Shown here: positions 51,510 to 59,729 of the stretch, piece by piece | How positions within the stretch are numbered: position 1 is the stretch's first letter | How the letters are laid out: each line of letters begins with the position of its first letter | Assembly: GCF_002968635.1 (NCBI RefSeq) | Contig: NZ_PVBN01000012.1 | Coordinates: 1-64,000, forward strand | Direction: 5' to 3' | DNA from: Neorhizobium alkalisoli | Lineage (GTDB): Bacteria > Pseudomonadota > Alphaproteobacteria > Rhizobiales > Rhizobiaceae | Length of the DNA stretch: 64,000 bases | Position numbers and translations under genes: made by a program | Notes under the pieces: generated by a model | The model's database searches: none | What the model saw: the letters and a program-made list of their open reading frames with translations, nothing else | What the model was told of the DNA's origin: nothing

Positions 51510-52025
51510 ATGGCGCTGACAGCTTCCACCCCCCGATCCCATGCCAGAATGGGCTACGCCATTGCCGTTACCTTGGGCATGGCGGCAACTGTCGGAGGCG
51601 CGCTCGCCTTCCAGTATATCGGCGGCTATATCCCGTGCGCGCTCTGCCTGCTGCAGCGCGATCCCTATTACTACGGCATTCCGGTCGGCATTCTCGGGAT
51701 CGCCGCTTCCGCCGCCGGTCTTCCTGCCTGGATCACCCGCGCAACCCTCCTTGTCATCGGCATCATGATGCTGGTCGGCGCCAGCATGGGGGTCTATCAC
51801 TCGGGCGTCGAATGGGCGTTCTGGGAGGGGCCTGCCAGTTGCGGCGGCGGGGCTGGTGTCACCACCAATGCCGGCAGCCTGCTTTCGGATCTGAATACGG
51901 TCCACGGCCCCTCCTGTACGGAAGCCGCACTTCGCGTGCTCGGCCTGTCATTCGCCGGCTGGAACGTCATTGCCAGCGTGGTTTTGGCGGGGATCGCATT
52001 TCTGGGTGCGAAAAAGGCCGCCTGA
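51510..52025 (+). CDS. dsbB: Disulfide bond formation protein B (DsbB family)
   Basis: A 171-residue inner-membrane quinone-linked oxidase that re-oxidises periplasmic DsbA. Four hydrophobic segments; the first Cys pair is C43/C46 in YIPCALCLLQRDPYY, and the second pair is C111 and C136 in the periplasmic loop. No dsbA gene is in the window. The 3' end forms a hairpin that acts as terminator for the opposite gene; the stop codon TGA lies in its loop. Confidence 0.92.
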   Translation: MALTASTPRSHARMGYAIAVTLGMAATVGGALAFQYIGGYIPCALCLLQRDPYYYGIPVGILGIAASAAGLPAWITRATLLVIGIMMLVGASMGVYHSGVEWAFWEGPASCGGGAGVTTNAGSLLSDLNTVHGPSCTEAALRVLGLSFAGWNVIASVVLAGIAFLGAKKAA

Positions 52026-52032
52026 GGCGGCC
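52011..52032 (-). terminator. Terminator of the HNH gene overlapping the dsbB stop codon
   Basis: Arms GGCCGCC (52016-52022) and GGCGGCC (52026-52032) with the dsbB stop TGA as loop, and a run of five T on the minus strand. It sits 14 bases after the HNH stop and ends minus-strand transcripts; the plus strand lacks a good T-run. Confidence 0.75.
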
Positions 52033-52045
52033 TTGACGACTGAGA

Positions 52046-52603
52046 TCAGGGCTGCAGTTCCGTATCCCAGTAGAGATAGTCCATCCAGCTTTCGTGCAGG
52101 TAGTTCGGCGGGAAAAGCCTGCCGTTGTTATGCAGATCCTGTACCGTCGGCTGATAGGGCTTCTGATGCGGGAACATGCCGGCCTGCTTCGGCAGCTTGC
52201 TGCCCTTCCTGAGATTGCAAGGAGAACACGCGGCCACCACGTTTTCCCAGGTCGTTTCACCGCCGTGGGCGCGGGGGACGACATGGTCGAAGGTCAGGTC
52301 GTCGTTTTCACCGCAATACTGGCACTCGAACTTGTCGCGCAGGAAGACGTTGAACCGCGTGAAGGCGGGGTTGCGGGTCGGCTGAATATAAGTTTTCAGG
52401 CTGACGACGCTCGGCAATTTCATGGAGAAGCTGGGAGAGCAGACCGAATGGTCGTATTCCGCGATGATATTGACCCGGTCGAGGAAAACCGCCTTGATCG
52501 CGTCCTGCCAGGACCACAGCGACAAGGGATAATAACTCAGCGGCCGGTAGTCAGCGTTCAACACGAGCGCCGGCAGGGCCTGCGGGGAGACTGCAATCGT
52601 CAA
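52046..52603 (-). CDS. HNH endonuclease family protein
   Basis: A 185-residue protein with a complete HNH site: FECQYCGENDDLTFDHVVPRAHGG and then NVVAACSPCNLRKGSKL, i.e. two CxxC zinc knuckles around the DH motif (about residues 93-135). This form is a housekeeping HNH protein conserved in alphaproteobacteria, not a restriction enzyme; its role is unclear. Start is TTG 52603 with TAGGAG 6 bases upstream. A TAATAT -10 lies about 40 bases before the start. Confidence 0.88.
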   Translation of the reverse strand: MTIAVSPQALPALVLNADYRPLSYYPLSLWSWQDAIKAVFLDRVNIIAEYDHSVCSPSFSMKLPSVVSLKTYIQPTRNPAFTRFNVFLRDKFECQYCGENDDLTFDHVVPRAHGGETTWENVVAACSPCNLRKGSKLPKQAGMFPHQKPYQPTVQDLHNNGRLFPPNYLHESWMDYLYWDTELQP

Positions 52604-52704
52604 GTGACGCTCCTACCCGATTCGGCATCTGTACTTTCTATATTAGGTCCGTTGTTACAGGATTGTGAAGCCCAATAAATGCAGTGAGATACTTTGCCCC
52701 AGCT

Positions 52705-53346
52705 TCACGCAAGCGGGGCGACCTCGCGACGCATCCGGGCGGCATAATAGGCCCAGAAAAGCCGTGCCGCGACGGATCGCCACGGCCGCCAGACTTCCGC
52801 CAACGCGGCGAGATTTTTCGCCTGAGGCCGCGCCTCCAGCCCCAGAGCATGCCGGACTGCCGCCTGCAGGGCCACGTCGCCGGACGGAAAGATATCCGGA
52901 TGCCCGCCGCAGAACATCAGATAGACTTCCGCCGTCCACGGACCGATGCCGGGAAGCGCTGTCATCGTCCGGATGGCCTCGACCGTTTCGAGCTCGCAGA
53001 TCGATTCCAGATCAAAGCGTCCTTGCGAAATTGCTGTGGACAGATTGAGAAGAGTCGCTGCCTTCGCTCGCGAGAGGCCGAATGTGGCGACGACGGCTGG
53101 ATCAAGCGCCGCATAGCCCGCGGCGGTGACCGGCCCGAGGGCGGTGATTCGCCTCCAGATCGCCTCCGCGCTCGCCCGCGAGACCATCTGCGACACGATG
53201 ATCGAGGCGAGGCCGGCGAAACCCGGATCGTTGAGCCTGAGCGGCACCGGCCCGGCGGCTTCGGCAATTGCCACAAGCCGCGGGTCGAGCTCGACCAGCG
53301 CCTCCAGTCCCGCCTGGATATCCGAATGGCTACGGATGATCCGCAC
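52705..53346 (-). CDS. alkA: DNA-3-methyladenine glycosylase II (AlkA-like, HhH-GPD)
   Basis: A 213-residue DNA repair glycosylase that removes alkylated bases. The helix-hairpin-helix is LPGIGPWTAEVYLMF (about 131-145) and the catalytic Asp is in IFPSGDVALQ, about 20 residues later. Shorter than E. coli AlkA because the N-terminal TBP-like domain is missing, as in many alphaproteobacterial forms. Starts at GTG 53346 with GGGAGG upstream; divergent from gluQ. Confidence 0.87.
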   Translation of the reverse strand: MRIIRSHSDIQAGLEALVELDPRLVAIAEAAGPVPLRLNDPGFAGLASIIVSQMVSRASAEAIWRRITALGPVTAAGYAALDPAVVATFGLSRAKAATLLNLSTAISQGRFDLESICELETVEAIRTMTALPGIGPWTAEVYLMFCGGHPDIFPSGDVALQAAVRHALGLEARPQAKNLAALAEVWRPWRSVAARLFWAYYAARMRREVAPLA

Positions 53347-53378
53347 GACCTGCCTCCCATGGCTGTTTCACAAAAAGC

Positions 53379-54275
53379 ATGGCAGAAGAAACCATGTCCG
53401 CCTTCTTCTCTGATAAACCGGTCTATCGGTTCGCGCCAAGCCCGAACGGGCTGCTTCATCTCGGCCATGCACTCTCCGCCCTCCTCAACCACGACATGGC
53501 AAGGACGGCGAATGGGCGGTTTCTGCTGCGCATCGAAGATATCGACCTCGCCCGCTGCACGCCGGAATTCGAGCAGGCGATCTATCGCGACCTTGCCTGG
53601 CTGGGGCTCGACTGGGAAAGACCGGTGCGGCGGCAATCGGAGCATTTCGGCACCTATCACGCCGCACTCGACCGGTTGACGGAGATGGGTCTCGTCTATC
53701 CGGCCTTCATGACCCGCGGCGACGTAAAGGCGGCGGTGGCGGCCTATGAGGCAGACGGAAATGTCTGGCCGCGGGATCCGGACGGCTCGCCGATCTATCC
53801 CGAGGACGACCGGCATCGAAGCGAGACGGAACGCCAACAGTTGATCGCCAGGGGCTTGCGGCACGCCCACCGGCTGGACATGCGCAAAGCACTTGACCTC
53901 GTCGGCCATCCGCTGGCCTGGACTGAAACCGGCGACGGCGGGCGCGGGCAGATTCCCGCCGATCCGGCGGCCTGGGGCGATGTCATCCTGTCCCGTTCGG
54001 ATGCACCGTCGAGTTACCACCTCTCGGTAACGGTGGACGATGCCGCACAAGGGATAACGCATGTGGTGCGCGGGCTGGATCTCTTCGAGGCGACCGCGGT
54101 GCACCGGCTGCTGCAGGAACTCCTGGACTTGCCCGAGCCGCTCTACCATCACCATCGCGTTGTCTTGGGGAAGGACGGCAGGAAGCTGGCGAAAAGCGAG
54201 GGATCAACGGGACTTGCGGCCCTTCGCGACCAAGGCCTCCTGCCCGGGGACATCCGCCGGATGGTTGGCCTTTGA
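53379..54275 (+). CDS. gluQ: Glutamyl-Q tRNA(Asp) synthetase
   Basis: A 298-residue truncated GluRS-like enzyme that activates glutamate and attaches it to the queuosine of tRNA-Asp. Seen: FAPSPNGLLHLGH (HIGH at 27-30), LLRIEDID, and KLAKS as the KMSKS site near residue 260. The zinc-binding Cys residues of E. coli GluQ (C-x-C after LVYP) are replaced: the sequence reads LVYPAFMTRGD. The 3' end overlaps the convergent YihY gene by 72 bases. Confidence 0.9.
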   Translation: MAEETMSAFFSDKPVYRFAPSPNGLLHLGHALSALLNHDMARTANGRFLLRIEDIDLARCTPEFEQAIYRDLAWLGLDWERPVRRQSEHFGTYHAALDRLTEMGLVYPAFMTRGDVKAAVAAYEADGNVWPRDPDGSPIYPEDDRHRSETERQQLIARGLRHAHRLDMRKALDLVGHPLAWTETGDGGRGQIPADPAAWGDVILSRSDAPSSYHLSVTVDDAAQGITHVVRGLDLFEATAVHRLLQELLDLPEPLYHHHRVVLGKDGRKLAKSEGSTGLAALRDQGLLPGDIRRMVGL

Positions 54276-55181
54276 GGCCTCATCCTCCTCGCGCCGGCGC
54301 CGCTCTTTCTGAAGCCGCGACACCACCGAATATACCCGGTACTTCATCAGTGCCGCGTTGAGTTCCGCGCCCAGCATGAAGATCACCGCCACCATATAGA
54401 GAAAGACCAGCACGATCATGATCGAGGCCAGCCCTGCATAGGTCGCGGCGTAATTGGCAAAGGTCGAGAGATAGGCCGCGAAACCCAGGCCGAAGCCGGT
54501 CCAGAGGACGATCGTCAGCGTGACGCCCGGCAGGACGTCGACGATGCGCCGGCCCCCGGCGGGCAACCATTTATGCGAAAGCAGAAGCCCGCTCATCAAC
54601 ACCAGCGCAGTGCCGTAAAGACCCCAATTGGCGGCCGTCGTCAGGTCGCTGATCAGCCAGGGAAATCGCGTCTCGGCAAAGCGCATCGCGACCGGAACGG
54701 CGACCAGCACGATGCTGATCAGGGCAAAGATGATGACCGCGACGATCACATAACCAAGGCTCGCGAGCCGCGTCACGTACCATGCCCGCGTTTCGGACAC
54801 CCGGTAGGCGCGGTTGAGGGAAATACGCAACGCCTCCACCCCGTTGGAGGCAAAATAGGCTGCAGCCAATACGGAAACCGTAAGCAGGCCTCCCCGCGGC
54901 ATGGTGAGAACACGCTGGATTTCGGAGGCGATCGGCGCGGCGATATCCGCCGGCCATGTATCGAACAGAAGATGCACGGCCGTATCGGAAAAGCCGCCGG
55001 CACCGAGAAAGCCCGCAAGAGCGGTCCCGAAGATCAGGAAGGGAAAGAGCGCCAGCAGACCCGAGAGCGCCACATGGCTTGCCATCGCCCAACCATCATC
55101 CTCGTTGAAGTGACAATAGGCGTCCCAAAGTACCTTGTAGGCCAGCCTGTACCACCGGAAGGGGCGGTTTTCCTCGGACAA
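54204..55181 (-). CDS. YihY/BrkB family inner-membrane protein
   Basis: A 325-residue protein with six hydrophobic segments and the family core (FNEDDGWAMASHVALSGLLALFPFLIF, then SNGVEALRISLNRAYRV). Once called RNase BN by mistake; its function as exporter or envelope protein is not settled. The C-terminus is basic and cytoplasmic (RLQKERRRREEDEASKA). I chose TTG 55181 (SEENRPFRWYRLAYK), 6 bases after GGAG, because the frame has no ATG nearby; TTG 55187 is an alternative. Its end overlaps gluQ tail to tail. Confidence 0.82.
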   Translation of the reverse strand: MSEENRPFRWYRLAYKVLWDAYCHFNEDDGWAMASHVALSGLLALFPFLIFGTALAGFLGAGGFSDTAVHLLFDTWPADIAAPIASEIQRVLTMPRGGLLTVSVLAAAYFASNGVEALRISLNRAYRVSETRAWYVTRLASLGYVIVAVIIFALISIVLVAVPVAMRFAETRFPWLISDLTTAANWGLYGTALVLMSGLLLSHKWLPAGGRRIVDVLPGVTLTIVLWTGFGLGFAAYLSTFANYAATYAGLASIMIVLVFLYMVAVIFMLGAELNAALMKYRVYSVVSRLQKERRRREEDEASKANHPADVPGQEALVAKGRKSR

Positions 55182-55250
55182 TGGCAACTCCGTTGTGACT
55201 TGGTGCGAAATATGGGAGGAACCCTTCCTGTTGTACAGGGACGAGATCAC

Positions 55251-56084
55251 ATGAATGAGAAAAGAACGATCATCATCACCGGCTGTTCCTCCGGTATCGG
55301 CGCGCACTGCGCCCGCGCCCTGAAAGCGGATGGCTGGAGGGTTTTCGCGACTGTACGCAAGCAAGCCGATCTCGCCGCGCTGGAAGCCGACGGCATCGAA
55401 GCACTGGTAATGGACTATACGAAGCCCGAGACCATAGCCGCTCTGGTCCAGACCGTGCGGGAGCGCACCGGTGGCCGGATCGACGCGCTGTTTAACAACG
55501 GCGCCTATGGACAGCCGGGAGCCGTGGAGGACCTTTCCACCGACGTGCTGCGCGAACAGTTCGAGACCAACTTCTTCGGCTGGCACGAATTGACGCGACT
55601 GCTGATCCCGATCATGCGCGCTCAGGGGCATGGCCGCATCGTCAACTGCTCCTCGATCCTCGGCCTCTTACCCTATCGCTATCGCGGCGCCTATACGGCT
55701 TCCAAATATGCCATCGAAGGCTTGACGATCACCCTGCGGATGGAGCTGCAGGGCAGCGGCATCGAAGTGAGCCTTATCGAGCCGGGGCCGATCACTTCGC
55801 GCTTCACCGCCAATGCGCTGATCAAATTCAACGAGCACATCGATCAGCAAGGGTCGGTGCATGCGGATCAATACAAGCGCCAGCTCAAACGTCTGGACGG
55901 GAGGGGGCAGATCAGCCGTCACAAGCTTGGTCCGGAAGCGGTCTATCAAGTCCTGGCGCATGCCTTGACCGCACCTCGTCCCCGACCCCATTATCTGGTA
56001 ACGAAGCCCGCCAAGCAGGGCGCCTTCCTGAAAAGAATACTGCCGGCCGCGCTTTTTTATAAGCTCATGCGCCGGCTCGACTGA
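55251..56084 (+). CDS. Short-chain dehydrogenase/reductase (SDR)
   Basis: A 277-residue NAD(P)-dependent oxidoreductase. The cofactor motif is TGCSSGIG at about 10-17, NNGAYG is the NNAG site, Ser is in NCSSILG, and the catalytic YTASK Tyr is about residue 145. The family is the classical SDR with 11-beta-HSD/retinol-dehydrogenase-like sequence; substrate is unknown. ATG 55251 has only a weak ribosome site. Divergent from YihY across 69 bases; probably the first of a run with the two-helix protein, cobalamin adenosyltransferase and rhomboid genes. Confidence 0.88.
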   Translation: MNEKRTIIITGCSSGIGAHCARALKADGWRVFATVRKQADLAALEADGIEALVMDYTKPETIAALVQTVRERTGGRIDALFNNGAYGQPGAVEDLSTDVLREQFETNFFGWHELTRLLIPIMRAQGHGRIVNCSSILGLLPYRYRGAYTASKYAIEGLTITLRMELQGSGIEVSLIEPGPITSRFTANALIKFNEHIDQQGSVHADQYKRQLKRLDGRGQISRHKLGPEAVYQVLAHALTAPRPRPHYLVTKPAKQGAFLKRILPAALFYKLMRRLD

Positions 56085-56101
56085 ACGAAAGCAATCGGAA
56101 A

Positions 56102-56305
56102 ATGTCCAGTTTCACCACTCTGCTTACCCTGATCGTCATGGGGCTCGTCGTGCTCGTCCTGATCCGCGGGCTGTTCAACATGCTGAAGGGGACGGATGCC
56201 AACAAATCCAACAAGCTGATGCAGTTGCGCGTCCTCTTGCAGGCGGTCGCGATCCTTCTCATCATGCTCACGCTCTGGATCACCGGCGGCGGACGCCCGA
56301 GCTGA
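56102..56305 (+). CDS. Twin transmembrane protein (HIG1-like)
   Basis: A 67-residue inner-membrane protein with two hydrophobic helices (about 5-26 and 44-62) joined by a basic loop (LKGTDANKSNKLMQLRVLLQ). It resembles the small HIG1/twin-TM proteins conserved in alphaproteobacteria, relatives of mitochondrial respirasome factors. The arrangement with cobalamin adenosyltransferase downstream is common in rhizobia. Start 17 bases after the SDR stop. Confidence 0.82.
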   Translation: MSSFTTLLTLIVMGLVVLVLIRGLFNMLKGTDANKSNKLMQLRVLLQAVAILLIMLTLWITGGGRPS

Positions 56306-56327
56306 TTCCGGCGAACCGAGGGAACGG

Positions 56328-56900
56328 ATGGTAAAGCTCAACAAGATATACACCCGCACCGGCGACAAGGGCACCACCGCCCTGGTCTCGGGTCCACGGC
56401 GGGAAAAATACGATCAGAGGGTGGAGGCCTACGGCACGGTCGACGAAACGAATTCCACCATCGGAATGGCGCGGCTCCACACGTCAGACCTGCCGGAGCT
56501 GGATGCGATGCTCTTCCGCATTCAGAACGACCTGTTCGACCTCGGCGCCGATCTCGCGACCCCCGACACGGGGGAAAAGCTGGATTACGAGCCGCTCCGC
56601 ATCATCGAAGCCCAGTCGACCCGGCTTGAGAATGAGATCGATGCGCTGAATGCCCACATCGCCCCCCTCACCTCCTTCGTTTTGCCGGGAGGATCCCCCG
56701 CCGCCGCCTATCTGCACCTTGCGCGTACCGTGGCGCGCCGCGCGGAGCGGCTGATGGTCGAGCTTTCCCGGCAGGAGCCGGTTGGAACCGCGGCCCTGAA
56801 ATACATCAACCGGCTTTCCGATTTCCTGTTCGTGGCGGCGCGCTCAGCCAACGACGGCGGCAAATCCGACGTGCTTTGGGTTCCGGGGAAAAACCGGTAG
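56328..56900 (+). CDS. Cob(I)yrinic acid a,c-diamide adenosyltransferase (PduO type)
   Basis: A 190-residue ATP:corrinoid adenosyltransferase that makes adenosylcobalamin. Seen: YTRTGDKGTTAL at 8-19 (ATP-binding), VDETNSTIGMARL, LPGGSPAAAYLHLARTVARRAER (catalytic helix) and YINRLSDFLFVAAR near the end. The enzyme is a trimer in the cytoplasm. ATG 56328 has GAGGGA upstream. It lies 22 bases after the twin-TM gene and 27 before the rhomboid gene. Confidence 0.92.
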   Translation: MVKLNKIYTRTGDKGTTALVSGPRREKYDQRVEAYGTVDETNSTIGMARLHTSDLPELDAMLFRIQNDLFDLGADLATPDTGEKLDYEPLRIIEAQSTRLENEIDALNAHIAPLTSFVLPGGSPAAAYLHLARTVARRAERLMVELSRQEPVGTAALKYINRLSDFLFVAARSANDGGKSDVLWVPGKNR

Positions 56901-56927
56901 AACGGTAGCGGGGTAGGAGGGTCACCA

Positions 56928-57692
56928 ATGTTCATCCCGCTGCACGACGCCGTCGAACTCAAATATATCCGCGTCCAGTACGTCACGATCGGCCTTATCG
57001 CTCTCGACGTTCTGGTCTGGTTGTTCACCACGCTCACAAGCCCGGATGTCGCGGAGCACACTTCCCTCGGCCTCGGCTTCATTCCGGCCGTGATCTTCGG
57101 TTACGCCGTGCTCGACCCCTCGCTCGCCATCGTGCCGGATGATGCGACCTTCATCACCTACTCCTTCCTGCACCTCGACTTCTGGCACCTCGCCTCCAAC
57201 ATGCTGTTCCTCTGGGTGTTCGGCGACAATGTCGAGGATGCGCTGGGGCACATCAAATTCCTGATCTTCTACCTGATCTGCGCCGCGGCCGGTGCCGCAC
57301 TTCACGGGTTTGTCGGTCCTTCCTCGGAAGGGCCTCTGATCGGCGCATCCGGCGCGATTTCCGGCGTCGTCGCAGCCTATTTCCTCCTGCACCCGCGGGT
57401 GCGGGTCTGGGTGCTGGTGCTCTTCCGTATTCCGCTGCCGCTGCCCGCATTCATCCCGCTGACACTCTGGATCGTTCAGCAATTCGCCATGCTGGCACTC
57501 GATCTCGACGGCATGGTCTCCTGGGGCGCCCATGTCGGCGGGATCATCGCCGGGGGCATTCTGGTCATTTTCATGCGCCGCAAGGGCGTGCCGCTCTTCG
57601 ACCGCACCATCGTAACGCCGAAAGCCGTGCGGACCGAGCCTGCCGCCAACGCCGCAATTGCTGTGGCCGAACCCGGCAGCAACCCGCGCTGA
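56928..57692 (+). CDS. Rhomboid family intramembrane serine protease
   Basis: A 254-residue membrane protease with about six transmembrane helices. The catalytic dyad is S141 in GASGAISG and H202 in SWGAHVGG; the oxyanion helper HLASN (N91) is also present, preceded by FLHLDFWHL. Bacterial rhomboids cut single-pass membrane proteins; the substrate here is unknown. The C-terminal 40 residues are an Ala-rich cytoplasmic tail. Confidence 0.9.
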   Translation: MFIPLHDAVELKYIRVQYVTIGLIALDVLVWLFTTLTSPDVAEHTSLGLGFIPAVIFGYAVLDPSLAIVPDDATFITYSFLHLDFWHLASNMLFLWVFGDNVEDALGHIKFLIFYLICAAAGAALHGFVGPSSEGPLIGASGAISGVVAAYFLLHPRVRVWVLVLFRIPLPLPAFIPLTLWIVQQFAMLALDLDGMVSWGAHVGGIIAGGILVIFMRRKGVPLFDRTIVTPKAVRTEPAANAAIAVAEPGSNPR

Positions 57693-57701
57693 CGGCGGGG
57701 C

Positions 57702-57731
57702 TTGACATTGACGTGCACGTAAACGTAATTT
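57702..57731 (+). promoter_or_regulatory. etfBA promoter with ACGT half-sites between -35 and -10
   Basis: TTGACA (57702-57707) and TAATTT (57726-57731) are 18 bases apart. The spacer holds TTGACGTGCACGTAAA (57708-57723), a dyad of TT(G/T)ACGT half-sites, and a third ACGT follows; the three ACGT blocks are 6 bases apart. A dyad inside a long spacer is the classic site of MerR-family activators. LiuR, a MerR regulator of acyl-CoA catabolism, uses a similar ACGT-rich motif as I remember it, and etf genes are among its known targets. Confidence 0.5.
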
Positions 57732-57868
57732 TCGCCGCGCAAAAACACTGCGGATGGCGAGACGACGTTGTATTCGAGAAAAAAATGCGTATCGATGTCG
57801 CCCACTGACAAATGAGGGAACGGCAAATGTCGCAATTTGCCGGTGAAGACAAGTCGAGGAAGGACCCC

Positions 57869-58615
57869 ATGAAGATCCTGGTGCCTGTTAAGCGAGTGGT
57901 TGATTACAACGTGAAGATCCGTGTGAAGGCGGATGGCACGGGTGTCGAGCTTGCGAATGTGAAGATGTCGATGAACCCGTTCGACGAGATTTCCGTCGAA
58001 GAAGCGCTGCGTCTGAAGGAAGCGGGCAAGGCCGACGAGGTGGTGGTCGTGTCGATCGGGCCTGCCAAGGCGGAAGAGACGCTCCGGACCGCGCTTGCCA
58101 TGGGGGCCGACCGGGCGATCCTGGTCGAGACGGACGACCTCGTGGAACCGCTCGCCGTCGCCAAGATCCTGAAGGGTATCGCAGACGCCGAACAGCCCGG
58201 ACTGATCATCGTCGGCAAGCAGGCGATCGACGACGATAGCAACCAGACCGGCCAGATGCTGGCGGCGCTGCTCGGTTCGGCGCAGGCGACCTTCGCCTCG
58301 AAGATCGAGATCGGGGACGGTTCGGCAAAGGTGACCCGCGAAGTCGACGGCGGCCTGCAGACGATCGAGATCAAGCTTCCGGCGGTGGTGACCACCGACC
58401 TGCGCTTGAACGAGCCGCGCTATGCCTCGTTGCCGAACATCATGAAGGCGAAGAAGAAGCCGCTCGACAAGAAGAGCCCGGCCGATTTCGGTGTTTCCAC
58501 CGCACCCCGCCTGAAGGTCCTGAAGACCGAAGAGCCGGGTGGCCGTAAGGCCGGCGTCAAGGTGAAGTCGGTCGAGGAGCTGGTCGCCAGCTTGAAGACC
58601 GCCGGCGTGCTCTAA
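57869..58615 (+). CDS. etfB: Electron transfer flavoprotein, beta subunit
   Basis: A 248-residue subunit of the FAD/AMP-binding heterodimer that passes electrons from acyl-CoA dehydrogenases to ETF-ubiquinone oxidoreductase. Typical ETF-beta features: MKILVPVKRVVDYNVKIRV, MNPFDEISVEEALRL, GKQAIDDDSNQTGQMLAALL. ATG 57869 (MKILVPVK) with GGAAGGA upstream. etfA follows 24 bases later. Confidence 0.95.
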   Translation: MKILVPVKRVVDYNVKIRVKADGTGVELANVKMSMNPFDEISVEEALRLKEAGKADEVVVVSIGPAKAEETLRTALAMGADRAILVETDDLVEPLAVAKILKGIADAEQPGLIIVGKQAIDDDSNQTGQMLAALLGSAQATFASKIEIGDGSAKVTREVDGGLQTIEIKLPAVVTTDLRLNEPRYASLPNIMKAKKKPLDKKSPADFGVSTAPRLKVLKTEEPGGRKAGVKVKSVEELVASLKTAGVL

Positions 58616-58639
58616 GCGTAGGACAAGGATTTTACGACA

Positions 58640-59581
58640 ATGGCTATTCTTCTTCTCGCAGAACACGACAACAACAACCTCAACGACCAGACCGCCAAGG
58701 CGCTGACGGCGGCGTCCCAGATCGCCAGGGATCAGGGAAGCGACGTGCATGTGCTGGTCGCCGGCTCCGGTGCCGGGGCTGCGGCCGAGCAGGCCTCCAG
58801 GCTTGCCGGGGTTTCCAAAGTGCTGCTCGCCGACGATGCGAACCTTGCCAACAATCTCGCCGAACCGCTGGCCGACCTGATCGTCTCGCTGGCCGGCTCC
58901 TATGACACGCTCATCGCTCCGGCCACGGCTTCCGCCAAGAACGTCATGCCGCGGGTCGCGGCCCTGCTCGACGTCGCCCAGGTCTCGGAAATCATCGAGG
59001 TGATCTCCGCCGACACCTTCAAGCGGCCGATCTATGCCGGCAATGCGCTCCAGACGGTGCAGGCGACCGACGCCAAAAAGGTCGTCACGGTGCGCACCGC
59101 CTCCTTCCAGGCGGCCGGTGACGGCGGTTCGGCGTCGGTCGAGACCGTTTCCGCCGCTGCCAACCCGGGGGTCTCGTCCTTCGTGTCGGACGCTCTGTCG
59201 TCGTCGGAACGTCCGGAACTGACCTCCGCCAAGATCATCATTTCCGGCGGCCGGGCGCTCGGCTCGGCGGAAAAGTTCAAGGAGGTCATCCTGCCGGTGG
59301 CCGACAAGCTGGGGGCCGCCGTCGGCGCCTCCCGCGCCGCCGTCGATGCCGGTTATGCCCCGAACGACTGGCAGGTCGGCCAGACCGGCAAGGTGGTCGC
59401 GCCCGACCTCTATATCGCGGCCGGCATTTCCGGTGCCATCCAGCATCTCGCCGGCATGAAGGATTCGAAGGTCATCGTCGCCATCAACAAGGACGAGGAG
59501 GCACCGATCTTCCAGGTCGCCGACTACGGCCTCGTCGGAGACCTCTTCGAAATCCTCCCAAAGCTCGAAAAGGCGCTTTAA
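58640..59581 (+). CDS. etfA: Electron transfer flavoprotein, alpha subunit
   Basis: A 313-residue FAD-binding subunit of ETF. The C-terminal FAD domain is clear (GGRALGSAEKF, GASRAAVDAGYAPNDWQVGQTGKVVAPDLYIAAGISGAIQHLAGMKDS). The N-terminal half matches the ETF alpha/beta domain. It works with EtfB and the downstream 3-hydroxyacyl-CoA dehydrogenase in fatty-acid or amino-acid oxidation. A strong terminator follows at 59645. Confidence 0.95.
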   Translation: MAILLLAEHDNNNLNDQTAKALTAASQIARDQGSDVHVLVAGSGAGAAAEQASRLAGVSKVLLADDANLANNLAEPLADLIVSLAGSYDTLIAPATASAKNVMPRVAALLDVAQVSEIIEVISADTFKRPIYAGNALQTVQATDAKKVVTVRTASFQAAGDGGSASVETVSAAANPGVSSFVSDALSSSERPELTSAKIIISGGRALGSAEKFKEVILPVADKLGAAVGASRAAVDAGYAPNDWQVGQTGKVVAPDLYIAAGISGAIQHLAGMKDSKVIVAINKDEEAPIFQVADYGLVGDLFEILPKLEKAL

Positions 59582-59644
59582 AGTTTTGTTCATTTCGCAA
59601 GCGCGAAAAATGCTGGCAAAACGGCAAGCAGCGGAATAACAATC

Positions 59645-59677
59645 TGCCGGACTGTATCCACACAGTCCGGCATTTCT
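59645..59677 (+). terminator. Rho-independent terminator of etfBA
   Basis: A perfect 11-base stem TGCCGGACTGT (59645-59655) / ACAGTCCGGCA (59662-59672) with a six-base loop, followed by TTTCT. It lies 63 bases after etfA and 53 bases before the dehydrogenase gene, so the latter needs its own promoter. Confidence 0.88.
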
Positions 59678-59729
59678 ATAAGATGGGCGCAGCGCAGCGC
59701 CTCGGGAGCGAAACCCAGGGAAACCAACA

